Both the position numbers and the translations under genes were made by a program. From positions 1-33,525 of the forward strand of contig CAUERX010000015.1 in NCBI GenBank assembly GCA_959020415.1: a stretch of DNA of 33,525 nt, given 5' to 3'. This stretch comes from an uncultured bacterium. Lineage in GTDB: Bacteria; Bacillota_I; Bacilli_A; RF39; UBA660. The notes below the pieces were generated by a model. That model searched no databases, had not been told where the DNA came from, and saw only the letters and a program-made list of their open reading frames with translations. Of the stretch, positions 15,932 through 22,894 are shown piece by piece; the stretch's first letter is position 1; every line of letters starts with the position of its first letter.

Positions 15932-16618
15932 ATGGATAGGAAAACAATTATTAAAATTGCCATAATACTAGGAATATTTATCATCATCGGAATCATCTTA
16001 TATTTTGTTTTAGATGATCATATTACCGCAGATGAGCATCGTTTTAAAACCGAGTATGAAGAATTAAATAACAAAAAAAATGATAAAGGCAAAAAATATC
16101 CAACTGTTCATCTTCCAAAAGATAATAATGTGACATATGCTAGTTTTGATGACGTTATGAATTTACTTGATGACGGGACCGGTATATTGTATTTAGGATT
16201 TCCAGAATGTCCTTGGTGTCGTAATGCTCTTCCGGTATTAATCGACGCTGCTAAAAAAAGCGAAGTTGATAATGTTTATTATTTTAATGCAGAACCAATT
16301 AGAGATACAAAAACCTTAGACGCCAAAGGTAAAATAATAACCACAAAAAAGGGCACAAAAGAATATTATAAACTAGTTGAAAAACTAAAAGACTATTTAG
16401 AACCATACGATGGACTTAATGATGAAAGCATTAAAAGAATTTACTTTCCAACAGTTGTCTTTGTTATGGGGGGAAAAGTAGTTGGTATTCATACCGATAC
16501 AGTTAAATCACAAACTGATCCCTATAAAGGTTTAACTAAAAAGCAAAAAGAAGAGCTAGATCAAATTTATACTAATAGTATTAATAAAATATATGGAACT
16601 TGTAATGAAAGTTGTTAA
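15932..16618 (+). CDS. Membrane-anchored thioredoxin-like protein
   Basis: 228 residues. One N-terminal membrane helix (about 7-27), then a thioredoxin-fold domain facing outward. Active-site pair C93-P-W-C96 within YLGFPECPWCRNALPVL; cis-Pro segment IYFPTVVFV. A helical insertion lies between strands, and two further cysteines sit at the extreme C-terminus (C224 and C228 in GTCNESC), perhaps a second redox pair. The second ATG (15932) is chosen because GGAG stands seven bases upstream; the ATG at 15926 is too close. Probable extracytoplasmic thiol-disulfide exchange. Own promoter and terminator. Confidence 0.85.
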   Translation: MDRKTIIKIAIILGIFIIIGIILYFVLDDHITADEHRFKTEYEELNNKKNDKGKKYPTVHLPKDNNVTYASFDDVMNLLDDGTGILYLGFPECPWCRNALPVLIDAAKKSEVDNVYYFNAEPIRDTKTLDAKGKIITTKKGTKEYYKLVEKLKDYLEPYDGLNDESIKRIYFPTVVFVMGGKVVGIHTDTVKSQTDPYKGLTKKQKEELDQIYTNSINKIYGTCNESC

Positions 16619-16638
16619 ACTGCTAATTGCAGTTTTTT
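16617..16638. terminator. Terminator between convergent genes
   Basis: AAACTGC and GCAGTTT arms with a five-base loop, T-run on the plus strand. Confidence 0.75.
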
Positions 16639-17140
16639 ATTTTCGTAAGAAAAAGCCATTATGAACAAATTTCTTTTCATCGACAACGACAAAAGCCTTT
16701 TCGTCAACCAATCTAATCAGGCTCATGAGTTCTTTATAATTATCATCAGTTGTTTCCAAAATAAGCATATTTCTAATTCCTTCTTTGCCTTGAACTTTTA
16801 AAACCGATACCCCAAAGCCTTTGTTATGCAAAAAATTAGCCATTTTATCATTAGTTGTAATTATTTGCAAAGAAATTGGCGTCCTAATAAAGTAATTACT
16901 AATATAGCCGCCAATAATTGTTCCAGCTGCAAAACCTAACGAATAAAAAATGGCAATCCAAATACTTGTATTAGGAGTATTAAGCGCTTCTTGAACAACG
17001 ACAAACCATACAAAAACTTCAAAAAAACCAATTATTCCAGCTAAAACATTTTTTCCTTTTACTAAAACTATAGTTCTAAAAGTCCCAAGTGAAACATCTA
17101 ATATTCTAGTAAGGAATATCTTTAAACATAACCAGATCAT
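16637..17140 (-). CDS. DUF2179/UPF0316-type membrane protein
   Basis: 167 residues. Three or four membrane helices in the first 95 residues (MIWLCLKIFLTRILDVSLGTF, GFFEVFVWFVVVQEAL, FAAGTIIGGYISN), followed by a cytoplasmic domain (residues 95-167) resembling the C-terminal DUF2179 domain: LHNKGFGVSVLKVQGKEG, ILETTDDNYKELMSLIRLVDEKAFVVV. This is the architecture of UPF0316 proteins of Firmicutes; function unknown. GAGGTGA precedes the start. Convergent with the thioredoxin-like gene and divergent from the gene at 17231. Confidence 0.88.
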   Translation of the reverse strand: MIWLCLKIFLTRILDVSLGTFRTIVLVKGKNVLAGIIGFFEVFVWFVVVQEALNTPNTSIWIAIFYSLGFAAGTIIGGYISNYFIRTPISLQIITTNDKMANFLHNKGFGVSVLKVQGKEGIRNMLILETTDDNYKELMSLIRLVDEKAFVVVDEKKFVHNGFFLRK

Positions 17141-17230
17141 GAAAGTTCACCTCGCTATTATTATGCGGGAAACCTTTAAAATTATTTACAAAACTAAAGA
17201 TATGTGTTAATATTTTAAATAGGTGATAAT

Positions 17231-18316
17231 ATGAAAAAGTTGAAAGTATTGCTTTTAGTTTTATTGATGTTTGTTGTAACCCCAAAAGCAGAAGCTAAGG
17301 AAATTGAACATTTTGTTAGTAAAGCTGATACCGATGTCGTTATGGATGAAGTTTATAACTCATCAGTAGCTGTTGCCGGTGAGTCTGTAAGTTTTGATGG
17401 AACCATCAAAGGTTTAGCCATTGGTGCTGGTAATAAAATTGCTTTAAATGGCGAAGCTGACTATGGGATTATAGTTGGTAACTCAGTAACCACCAATGGT
17501 ATTGTTAATAACGATGCTTTTATTCTCGGTAATTTAGTTACCACGAGTGATAAATCAATCTTCAAAAGAGATGCTATTATTGCAGGTTCTGATATTGAAT
17601 TAAATGGTGTATTCAATCGTAATGTTAGTTTGTATGCAAAAAAAGTTACTTTAAAAAATGTTTCTATAAAAGGAAACGTTAAAATTTATGCTGAAAACAT
17701 AACTGTTGAAAAGGATACGACAATTAAAGGAACATTATACTATCCAGAAGATGCAAAATATAAAGCTGACGATAAAGCGAATATAACTAAAGTTGAAAAA
17801 ACACCAGCTATTCAAACTCATGATGATCAAAATTATTTTGCTACTGTTTCTGCTAAGATTTGGTCATTCCTATGTTTAGCTTTAGTATTTGCTGCCATTT
17901 CCTTATTCTGCCCATCGGCGTTCAATAAAATAAATAATAAGTATGAAAAAACAACATTGGGTGAAGGCGTTGAGGTCTTTACTAAAGGCCTAGTTGTTAT
18001 GATACTAGTTCCCGTAGTAGCTGTTCTTCTATGCTGCACAATGATTGGTATCCCGTTAGGTATAATCTTGATTCTCCTATACGGAATTGCTATTTACTTA
18101 TCTACGATCTTTGCTGCTTATTTAATTGGTTATAAGATTTGGCAAAAAGTATTTAATAAGAGCGGTCACATTTTATTCTTTGGATTAATTGGGTTATTTA
18201 TCCTTCTAATCTTAGGATTAATTCCAGGTGTTAGAACTTTAGTATCAATTATAACAACACTAGTTGGTTTGGGTCTAATATTTGATGTTGTAAAAAATTC
18301 AAAAGATCGTAATTAA
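17231..18316 (+). CDS. Secreted bactofilin-like beta-helix domain fused to membrane helices
   Basis: 361 residues. Signal peptide 1-22 (cleavage after AEA). Residues 35-172 form short beta repeats of the polymer-forming/bactofilin type (SVSFDGTIKGLAIGAGNKI, ADYGIIVGNSVTTNG, DAFILGNLVTTSD, VSIKGNVKIYAENI). Then about four to five membrane helices (208-228, 252-296, 314-333, 336-351). Classical bactofilins are cytoplasmic polymers, but here the domain follows a signal peptide and should face outside. Similar fusions occur in Firmicutes with unknown role. AGGTGAT precedes the ATG. Monocistronic, ending at terminator 18315. Confidence 0.82.
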   Translation: MKKLKVLLLVLLMFVVTPKAEAKEIEHFVSKADTDVVMDEVYNSSVAVAGESVSFDGTIKGLAIGAGNKIALNGEADYGIIVGNSVTTNGIVNNDAFILGNLVTTSDKSIFKRDAIIAGSDIELNGVFNRNVSLYAKKVTLKNVSIKGNVKIYAENITVEKDTTIKGTLYYPEDAKYKADDKANITKVEKTPAIQTHDDQNYFATVSAKIWSFLCLALVFAAISLFCPSAFNKINNKYEKTTLGEGVEVFTKGLVVMILVPVVAVLLCCTMIGIPLGIILILLYGIAIYLSTIFAAYLIGYKIWQKVFNKSGHILFFGLIGLFILLILGLIPGVRTLVSIITTLVGLGLIFDVVKNSKDRN

Positions 18317-18340
18317 CAGAGTTTAAACTCTGTTTTTTTA
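18315..18340 (+). terminator. Rho-independent terminator
   Basis: AACAGAGTTT and AAACTCTGTT palindrome followed by a run of T. Confidence 0.85.
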
Positions 18341-18370
18341 TTGTCAATTTCGCTTAAATTAATAATAATA

Positions 18371-18387
18371 GGGGGGGGGGGGGGGGG
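18371..18387 (+). repeat. Homopolymer tract of 17 G
   Basis: Seventeen consecutive G in an AT-rich genome, directly followed by TATAAT (18388-18393) and 20 bases before the start of the broken BspA-like gene. The tract has the length of a -35/-10 spacer. Could be a slipped-strand switch or a sequencing/assembly artefact. Confidence 0.9.
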
Positions 18388-18407
18388 TATAATAATTAGT
18401 GAAGTAA

Positions 18408-19074
18408 ATGAGAAAAAAAAAAAACAGGTTAGATTAATAATTAGTTTTTTTTTTTACTATTAATAATGAGCCCTGGCTATGCCGCTTTCAATACTAATTT
18501 AACTTTATTAGTAAAAGATAATATTAAAGATAAATGTTTTACTACTGCTGACAATGGTGATAATGCTGTCATAATTTTCTTTTCCGCCAAGTCTAACATA
18601 TATAGGAACAGGAGATTTTTATAGTAACTATTTAACATCATTCCTTACTTTAGATAATATTAATTATGAATTAGGAGCATTTGCCTTAAATAGTATTACA
18701 GGAAATGAAGCTTTTGTTTATGGCAGAAAAAGTAATGGGATTATAGACTATATAACATTAAACTCATACGCCGGACGAAGCCCTAGTAATTTTGGTTTAC
18801 CAAGCACGATAAAGACAATTGCATATTATGAAGAAGATTAAACGTTGAAACATTAACTCTTCCAGTTGGAATTGAAACTTTAGAAACTAATAATTTAATG
18901 TAATTAAAAGCGTCAACCTTAAGTATCCCAAGCAGCATAAAAAATATCGCAGAGTATGCTATTAATGAAAGCGCTAATTTTAAAACCATTAATATTGATA
19001 GAAAAATAAATACAATTTCAGGTACTCCGTGGGGAGCCGCTAAAGCCCAAATCAATTGGACAGGAACCAATTAA
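18408..19074 (+). pseudogene. BspA-like surface protein gene, broken
   Basis: Starts MRKKK, then a run of 12 A shifts the frame. After correction it reads KQVRLIIS, a run of 11 T shifts again, then MSPGYAAFNTNLTLLVKDNI, parallel to the intact gene at the left end (GYAAFSTNLTLNAKGNI). Later segments SLTLDNINYELGAFAL, GNEAFVYGRKSNGIIDY, FGLPSTIKTIAYYEED, VETLTLPVGIETLETNN and LSIPSSIKNIAEYAINES follow LRR_5 repeats, ending GTPWGAAKAQINWTGTN. Stops at about 18839 and 18901 and a deletion near 18570-18640 add to the damage. It is shorter than the intact gene. Two homopolymer shifts alone would suggest phase variation, but the other lesions mean it is dead. Confidence 0.85.
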
Positions 19075-19123
19075 TAGTTCCCAGAAATAGACTAAAAGCA
19101 TATAATGCTTTAGAGGTGAGATC

Positions 19124-19570
19124 ATGTATAGAATATATGAAGTTCAAAGTGGTGATACTTTAACGTCTGTTGCCAGTAGACTAGGAGTTAGCCCTGAAGT
19201 TTTAGCTACCTTAAACGGCTTAAACATTAGTGCTATTTTAACACCAAATAGCTATATCGTTGTTCCAAATGGTGATAATTTTTTTTGTAAATATATCGTT
19301 AAAAAAGGAGACACGATTTATGAAATTGCTAGAAGAATTAATGTAGACCCTAATCAATTATTAAAATTAAATGGTTTAGGAGAAAACGAATATATTTATC
19401 CTGAACAAGAAATTTTAATTCCAAGGCAAGGAACAAGCTTCTATGTTACTGGTGAAGGAGATTGTTTAAACGGCGTAATTAGAAATTTAAAAGTTAGCGC
19501 TGATAATATTGCTAAGCAAAATGACACTATTTATTTAGTTCCAGATCAACTAATAGTTTATAAGAAATAA
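19124..19570 (+). CDS. LysM-repeat protein without signal peptide
   Basis: 148 residues composed almost wholly of LysM modules: residues 3-48 (YEVQSGDTLTSVASRLGVS...), 57-100 (YIVKKGDTIYEIARRINVD...IYPEQEILIP) and a diverged third at about 105-147. LysM binds peptidoglycan or chitin N-acetylglucosamine. No signal peptide, membrane helix or catalytic domain is present, so how it reaches the wall is unclear; in spore formers such proteins (SafA, SpoVID type) act in the mother cell. GAGGTG precedes the start. Monocistronic, with a strong terminator at 19556. Confidence 0.88.
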   Translation: MYRIYEVQSGDTLTSVASRLGVSPEVLATLNGLNISAILTPNSYIVVPNGDNFFCKYIVKKGDTIYEIARRINVDPNQLLKLNGLGENEYIYPEQEILIPRQGTSFYVTGEGDCLNGVIRNLKVSADNIAKQNDTIYLVPDQLIVYKK

Positions 19571-19592
19571 TTTCTTATAAACCTTTTTTTTT
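19556..19592 (+). terminator. Rho-independent terminator
   Basis: Twelve-base perfect arms GTTTATAAGAAA and TTTCTTATAAAC, loop TAA, long T-run; covers the stop codon of the LysM gene. Confidence 0.85.
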
Positions 19593-19629
19593 ACCCAAAT
19601 TTATTATATAATTAATAATAGGTGATAAA

Positions 19630-20046
19630 ATGCGAAAGATAATAATGTTGGTAGCAACTGTTTTAGGAATTTTATTCTTAACAGGTTGCGGTGGACCAAA
19701 AACCTATGACGAAATTAGTTATAGTGACTTAACTAAAATGTTAGATGACAAAGAAGACTTTGTTTTATTTATTGGCTCAGAGACATGTAGTGCCTGCTCA
19801 GCTTATAAAATAACTGTTAATAAGATAGTAGAGAAATATGGTATTGATATTAAATATTTAGATATTTCTAAATTAAGTGATGAAGAAAATAGTGAACTTA
19901 CTTCAAATTTTGCTTTTTCCGGAACTCCAACTACCATCTTTGTAACTGATGGAGAAGAAAAAGATACATATAATCGTATCGATGGTAATGCTAAATACAG
20001 TAAAACAGTAGAAAAATTAAAAGAAAATGGTTATATAAAGGAGTAG
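19630..20046 (+). CDS. Thioredoxin-like lipoprotein
   Basis: 138 residues. Lipoprotein signal MRKIIMLVATVLGILFLTGC, lipidated Cys at residue 20. Thioredoxin fold with active-site C53-S-A-C56 in VLFIGSETCSACSAYK and cis-Pro segment FSGTPTTIFV. Resembles small Firmicute extracytoplasmic thioredoxins annotated as bacteriocin transport accessory proteins. Likely thiol-disulfide exchange on the outer membrane face. RBS AGGTGAT; -10-like TATAAT at 19607. The next gene, an AAA+ ATPase, begins four bases after its stop, with that gene's ribosome-binding site inside this gene's end, so the two are co-transcribed. Confidence 0.88.
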   Translation: MRKIIMLVATVLGILFLTGCGGPKTYDEISYSDLTKMLDDKEDFVLFIGSETCSACSAYKITVNKIVEKYGIDIKYLDISKLSDEENSELTSNFAFSGTPTTIFVTDGEEKDTYNRIDGNAKYSKTVEKLKENGYIKE

Positions 20047-20049
20047 ATT

Positions 20050-21054
20050 ATGAACGAACAATTTATGAACAATGGCGTAAATCCTAAGATGGATAACTTA
20101 GATCCTAGTAATTTTCCGATTATTGCTAATTACTGTGAAAATTTAACGGCCAAAGCTTATGTTAGTAATCCAGCAATTGCTAGAGAAGATGAAATAAAAA
20201 AGACAATGCTTGTCTTATTAACACCTGACAAATCAGCTTTATTAATCGGTAAACCAGGTATTGGTAAAACAGCGATTGTTGAAGGCATAGCTTATAAAAT
20301 ACAAAAAAATGAAGTTCCAAAGGCTTTGATGGGTTTTCAAATTGTTAAAGTAAATTCATCTTCATTAATTGGAACAATGATGGTCAATGGCAAAGAGGAA
20401 AGCGTTGTTAACCTATTAGTTGCTGAATTAAAAAGAGCCCCTAAAACCATCCTTTTTATCGATGAGGTTCATACCTTAATTGGTGGAAGAAGCGATGGAC
20501 CAATGGATTTAGCTAATATTTTAAAACCAGCTTTAGACCGTGGTGACATTAAAGCAATAGGCGCAACAACAACTATTGAATATGAAACATATATCGTAAA
20601 AGACCGTGCCTTCTTAAGACGTTTTGATCGTATTGATGTTGCAGAACCTGATTTTGATGCTACAGTTCAAATCCTTTTAGGGACAATTCCTAAAATGGAA
20701 TATAAAACAGGAATAAAAATGTTGCCAAATGGGTACATTACTAAATTGTTAATGGAATCAATCGTTGCGGCTACTTCAGAATTTAAAAGAGTCTATGGCC
20801 TTTCGGCTATGTACCCAGATGTTTCATTATCTGTTTTATCAGGCGCCTTTTCAAACGCGCTATTCGAAAATCGTGAAATTGTTGGCGTTTTAGATGTTTA
20901 TATGGCCATTAGAAATAGTAAACGTATTTACCCGGATAGTAGAGTTAAAGAATGTCAAGCGTTTAGAGAAAAATTTGGTCGTATTTGTGAAGAAGAAAAC
21001 ATTGTATTACCAGATGTTAGGCTTGAGGATATTGACACAGGAAACGATTTGTGA
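20050..21054 (+). CDS. Single-domain AAA+ ATPase related to the ClpB/ClpA D1 module
   Basis: 334 residues. Walker A G67-KPGIGKT74, Walker B ILFIDEVH (134-141), sensor 1 GATTTIEYE (171-179), arginine finger region FLRRFDRIDVAEPD (189-201). These match the first ATPase domain of Hsp100/Clp proteins. The N-terminal substrate domain, the coiled-coil middle domain and the second ATPase domain are all absent; ClpB is about 860 residues. The D1 pore-loop aromatic (KYRGEFE in ClpB) is not kept: the aligned stretch reads MMVNGKEE. So ordinary threading of proteins is doubtful. Cytoplasmic. Co-transcribed with the thioredoxin-like lipoprotein. Not recognised as a named gene. Confidence 0.85.
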   Translation: MNEQFMNNGVNPKMDNLDPSNFPIIANYCENLTAKAYVSNPAIAREDEIKKTMLVLLTPDKSALLIGKPGIGKTAIVEGIAYKIQKNEVPKALMGFQIVKVNSSSLIGTMMVNGKEESVVNLLVAELKRAPKTILFIDEVHTLIGGRSDGPMDLANILKPALDRGDIKAIGATTTIEYETYIVKDRAFLRRFDRIDVAEPDFDATVQILLGTIPKMEYKTGIKMLPNGYITKLLMESIVAATSEFKRVYGLSAMYPDVSLSVLSGAFSNALFENREIVGVLDVYMAIRNSKRIYPDSRVKECQAFREKFGRICEEENIVLPDVRLEDIDTGNDL

Positions 21055-21079
21055 AAAAAGTCGTTTTCTTTTTTCACAA
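21049..21079 (+). terminator. Hairpin after the AAA+ gene
   Basis: Twelve-base perfect arms TTGTGAAAAAAG and CTTTTTTCACAA around TCGTTTT. It contains the stop codon. A second, overlapping hairpin (AAACGA with TCGTTT) is followed by TCTTTTTT and is the more terminator-like form; the two exclude each other. Confidence 0.6.
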
Positions 21080-21138
21080 AAGCAGTAGAAAAATGGAAAT
21101 AATTGTGTTAAAATGATATTAGAATGGAGGTTTTTAGT

Positions 21139-21657
21139 GTGGAGAAAAAAATACCAACCAAAAACTATGTAATTTTAGCAGTGCTTGTTGTACTAACAAT
21201 TTTAGCTGTCTTTTATGCGCGTAGTTGGTATAATATGACCAAAGAATATAACGCCAAAAACTCAACTATGTTAAGTGTTATTAGCGAAATTAATAAAGAT
21301 GAGATAAACAATTATACTTTAGAAAACCCTAAATTTATCTTATATGCTTCTTCTGGTCAAAACGGTACTATTAAAGCCTTTGAAAATAAATTTAAAAAAT
21401 ATGCTGTTGATAAAAGCCTTACAAGTAATATGTTATACATTAACACGGATTCTTTAGATTTTGAAGCATTCAGTAAACAATTAAAAGGTTATGCAGCAAA
21501 TGACAAGACTAAAGATCGTATTGATATCAACGAAAATGTTTCAATGTATATTTTTGAAAATGGCAAGATAACAAATGTTATTATCAATGCTGAAAGACTA
21601 AGTACTAAACAAATCGATGTATTATTAAAGAAATATGGAATGATTGATAATGCTTAA
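21139..21657 (+). CDS. Membrane-anchored protein with thioredoxin-like pattern but no cysteine
   Basis: 172 residues starting at GTG 21139, chosen because GGAGG lies eight bases upstream; the in-frame ATG at 21124 overlaps that site and has none of its own. One membrane helix (about 10-26), then an extracytoplasmic domain. The strand-turn-helix FILYASSGQNGTIKAFENKF followed by NMLYINTDSLDF and SMYIFENGKI resembles thioredoxin-fold accessory proteins, but the CxxC site is replaced by SSGQ and no Cys exists in the protein. The similarity is by eye only. Its end overlaps the TrmL start by eight bases, indicating coupling. Confidence 0.72.
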   Translation: MEKKIPTKNYVILAVLVVLTILAVFYARSWYNMTKEYNAKNSTMLSVISEINKDEINNYTLENPKFILYASSGQNGTIKAFENKFKKYAVDKSLTSNMLYINTDSLDFEAFSKQLKGYAANDKTKDRIDINENVSMYIFENGKITNVIINAERLSTKQIDVLLKKYGMIDNA

Positions 21658-22156
21658 CGTTGTTCTATATGCACCAGAAATTCCTCAAAATACCGGGAAT
21701 ATTATGCGTACATGTGCGGCCACTAATACTAAACTTCATTTAATAAAACCATTAGGTTTTAGCTTAGATGAAAAAGTAATAAAAAGAAGTGGTGCTAACT
21801 ACATCGATAATTGTAATTATACTGTTTACGAAAACTATGAAGAATTTTTAGATAAAAACCCTGGCGAATATTACTTTTTAACTAGATATGGAAAAAAATC
21901 ACATTCATCATTTAATTATTCGGATAAATCTAAAAATATCTATTTAGTGTTTGGAAGAGAAAGCTCAGGAATTCCTAAAGAAATCTTAAAAGATCATCTA
22001 GATACCTGTTTAAGAATTCCAATGACTGATAAAGTTCGTGCTTTAAACCTTTCTAATTGTGTTGCTATTATGGTTTACGAAGCTTTAAGGCAACAAGACT
22101 ACAATGATTTACTTCGTGAAGAGCCATTCAAAGGCGCAAATTATTTAGAAGAATAA
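21650..22156 (+). CDS. trmL: tRNA (cytidine(34)-2'-O)-methyltransferase
   Basis: 168 residues. SPOUT-class methyltransferase modifying the wobble base of tRNA-Leu with S-adenosylmethionine in the cytoplasm. Motifs: N-terminal PEIPQNTGNIMRTCAA, middle YLVFGRESSGIPKEI, C-terminal IPMTDKVRALNLSNCVAIMVYEALRQ (knot region; the family often has LNLSNA or similar). Length fits TrmL (about 155-170). ATG 21650 is used; a TTG two codons earlier is possible. The start overlaps the preceding gene by eight bases. Confidence 0.93.
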   Translation: MLNVVLYAPEIPQNTGNIMRTCAATNTKLHLIKPLGFSLDEKVIKRSGANYIDNCNYTVYENYEEFLDKNPGEYYFLTRYGKKSHSSFNYSDKSKNIYLVFGRESSGIPKEILKDHLDTCLRIPMTDKVRALNLSNCVAIMVYEALRQQDYNDLLREEPFKGANYLEE

Positions 22157-22160
22157 AAAC

Positions 22161-22189
22161 TTGAAAAAATAAAAAAATAATGATATTAT
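22161..22189 (+). promoter_or_regulatory. Promoter of the acidic anchored protein gene
   Basis: TTGAAA, 17 bases, TATTAT. The -10 lies within a small inverted repeat ATGATA/TATCAT (22180-22195). Confidence 0.65.
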
Positions 22190-22213
22190 TATCATATAAT
22201 AAGGAGGGGCAAT

Positions 22214-22780
22214 ATGAATATTTTAACTAGTCCGACTTTTTGGATAATCATTGGAGCTATTGTTTTAATCATGGCTTTAATTGGATATTTAGCCGAAGGA
22301 ACGGATTTAGCTAATAAAGCTTTAAATAAAAAAACAAAAGAAAAGAAAGAAACAGTAGAAGAGGTTATACCAACGCCTGTAGCAGATATTAATGCAAAGA
22401 TTTTCCCTGACCAAAGTTGGCAAACAAATCTAGATAACCAACTAGGAAATAGCGTTGTTGCTGCTGATGCACCAATTGAAGTTTTAAAAGTTCAAGAAGA
22501 GCCAAATGCTTGGTCAGATAATGCACCAAAGATTGATGAAAGACAAGAAACCGTTCATACTGTTCCAACTGTTGATGATTGGTCAATGATTCCAAACGAT
22601 AGTCAAACTCCAAGTACAGATTTACCAGAGGTTCAATTAGATAACCTAAATAAAGCAGATATGAGCAATGACAGTGAAATGTTTCCAGACATAAAACCCA
22701 GTGATCTAGAAACCCCAGTATCAATCGAAGAACCAGAGGTTATTAATAATAATTCTAATGAAGATATTTGGAAAGCATAA
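22214..22780 (+). CDS. Acidic membrane-anchored protein with repeated tryptophan motifs
   Basis: 188 residues, not recognised. One membrane helix (8-27) followed by a basic patch (KKTKEKK), which places the long C-terminal part in the cytoplasm by the positive-inside rule. That part is acidic, Pro/Asn/Asp rich and probably disordered. It carries four isolated Trp in similar acidic settings: W69 (DQSWQT), W100 (NAWSDN), W123 (DDWSMI) and W186 (EDIWKA at the very end), which look like short linear binding motifs. AAGGAGGGG precedes the start. Own promoter and terminator. Could be a scaffold tethering a soluble partner. Confidence 0.72.
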   Translation: MNILTSPTFWIIIGAIVLIMALIGYLAEGTDLANKALNKKTKEKKETVEEVIPTPVADINAKIFPDQSWQTNLDNQLGNSVVAADAPIEVLKVQEEPNAWSDNAPKIDERQETVHTVPTVDDWSMIPNDSQTPSTDLPEVQLDNLNKADMSNDSEMFPDIKPSDLETPVSIEEPEVINNNSNEDIWKA

Positions 22781-22789
22781 AATATATAG

Positions 22790-22815
22790 CCATTATTATA
22801 AATAATGGTTTTTTT
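22790..22815 (+). terminator. Rho-independent terminator
   Basis: CCATTATT and AATAATGG arms, three-base loop, T-run. Confidence 0.85.
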
Positions 22816-22894
22816 GTGAGTTTTAATCTAGAAAACATTGACACATGGGGTATACTATATTCATATATAATTACTGGGATAAGTGAGATGGGTG

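Noticed and set aside
19096..19112. Small hairpin (AAAGCAT/ATGCTTT) just before the LysM gene
   Set aside because: Lacks a T-run and any leader conservation evidence; too short to call a terminator or riboswitch.
21124..21138. ATG start for the Cys-less membrane protein
   Set aside because: This ATG overlaps the GGAGG that serves the GTG at 21139 and has no ribosome-binding site of its own.
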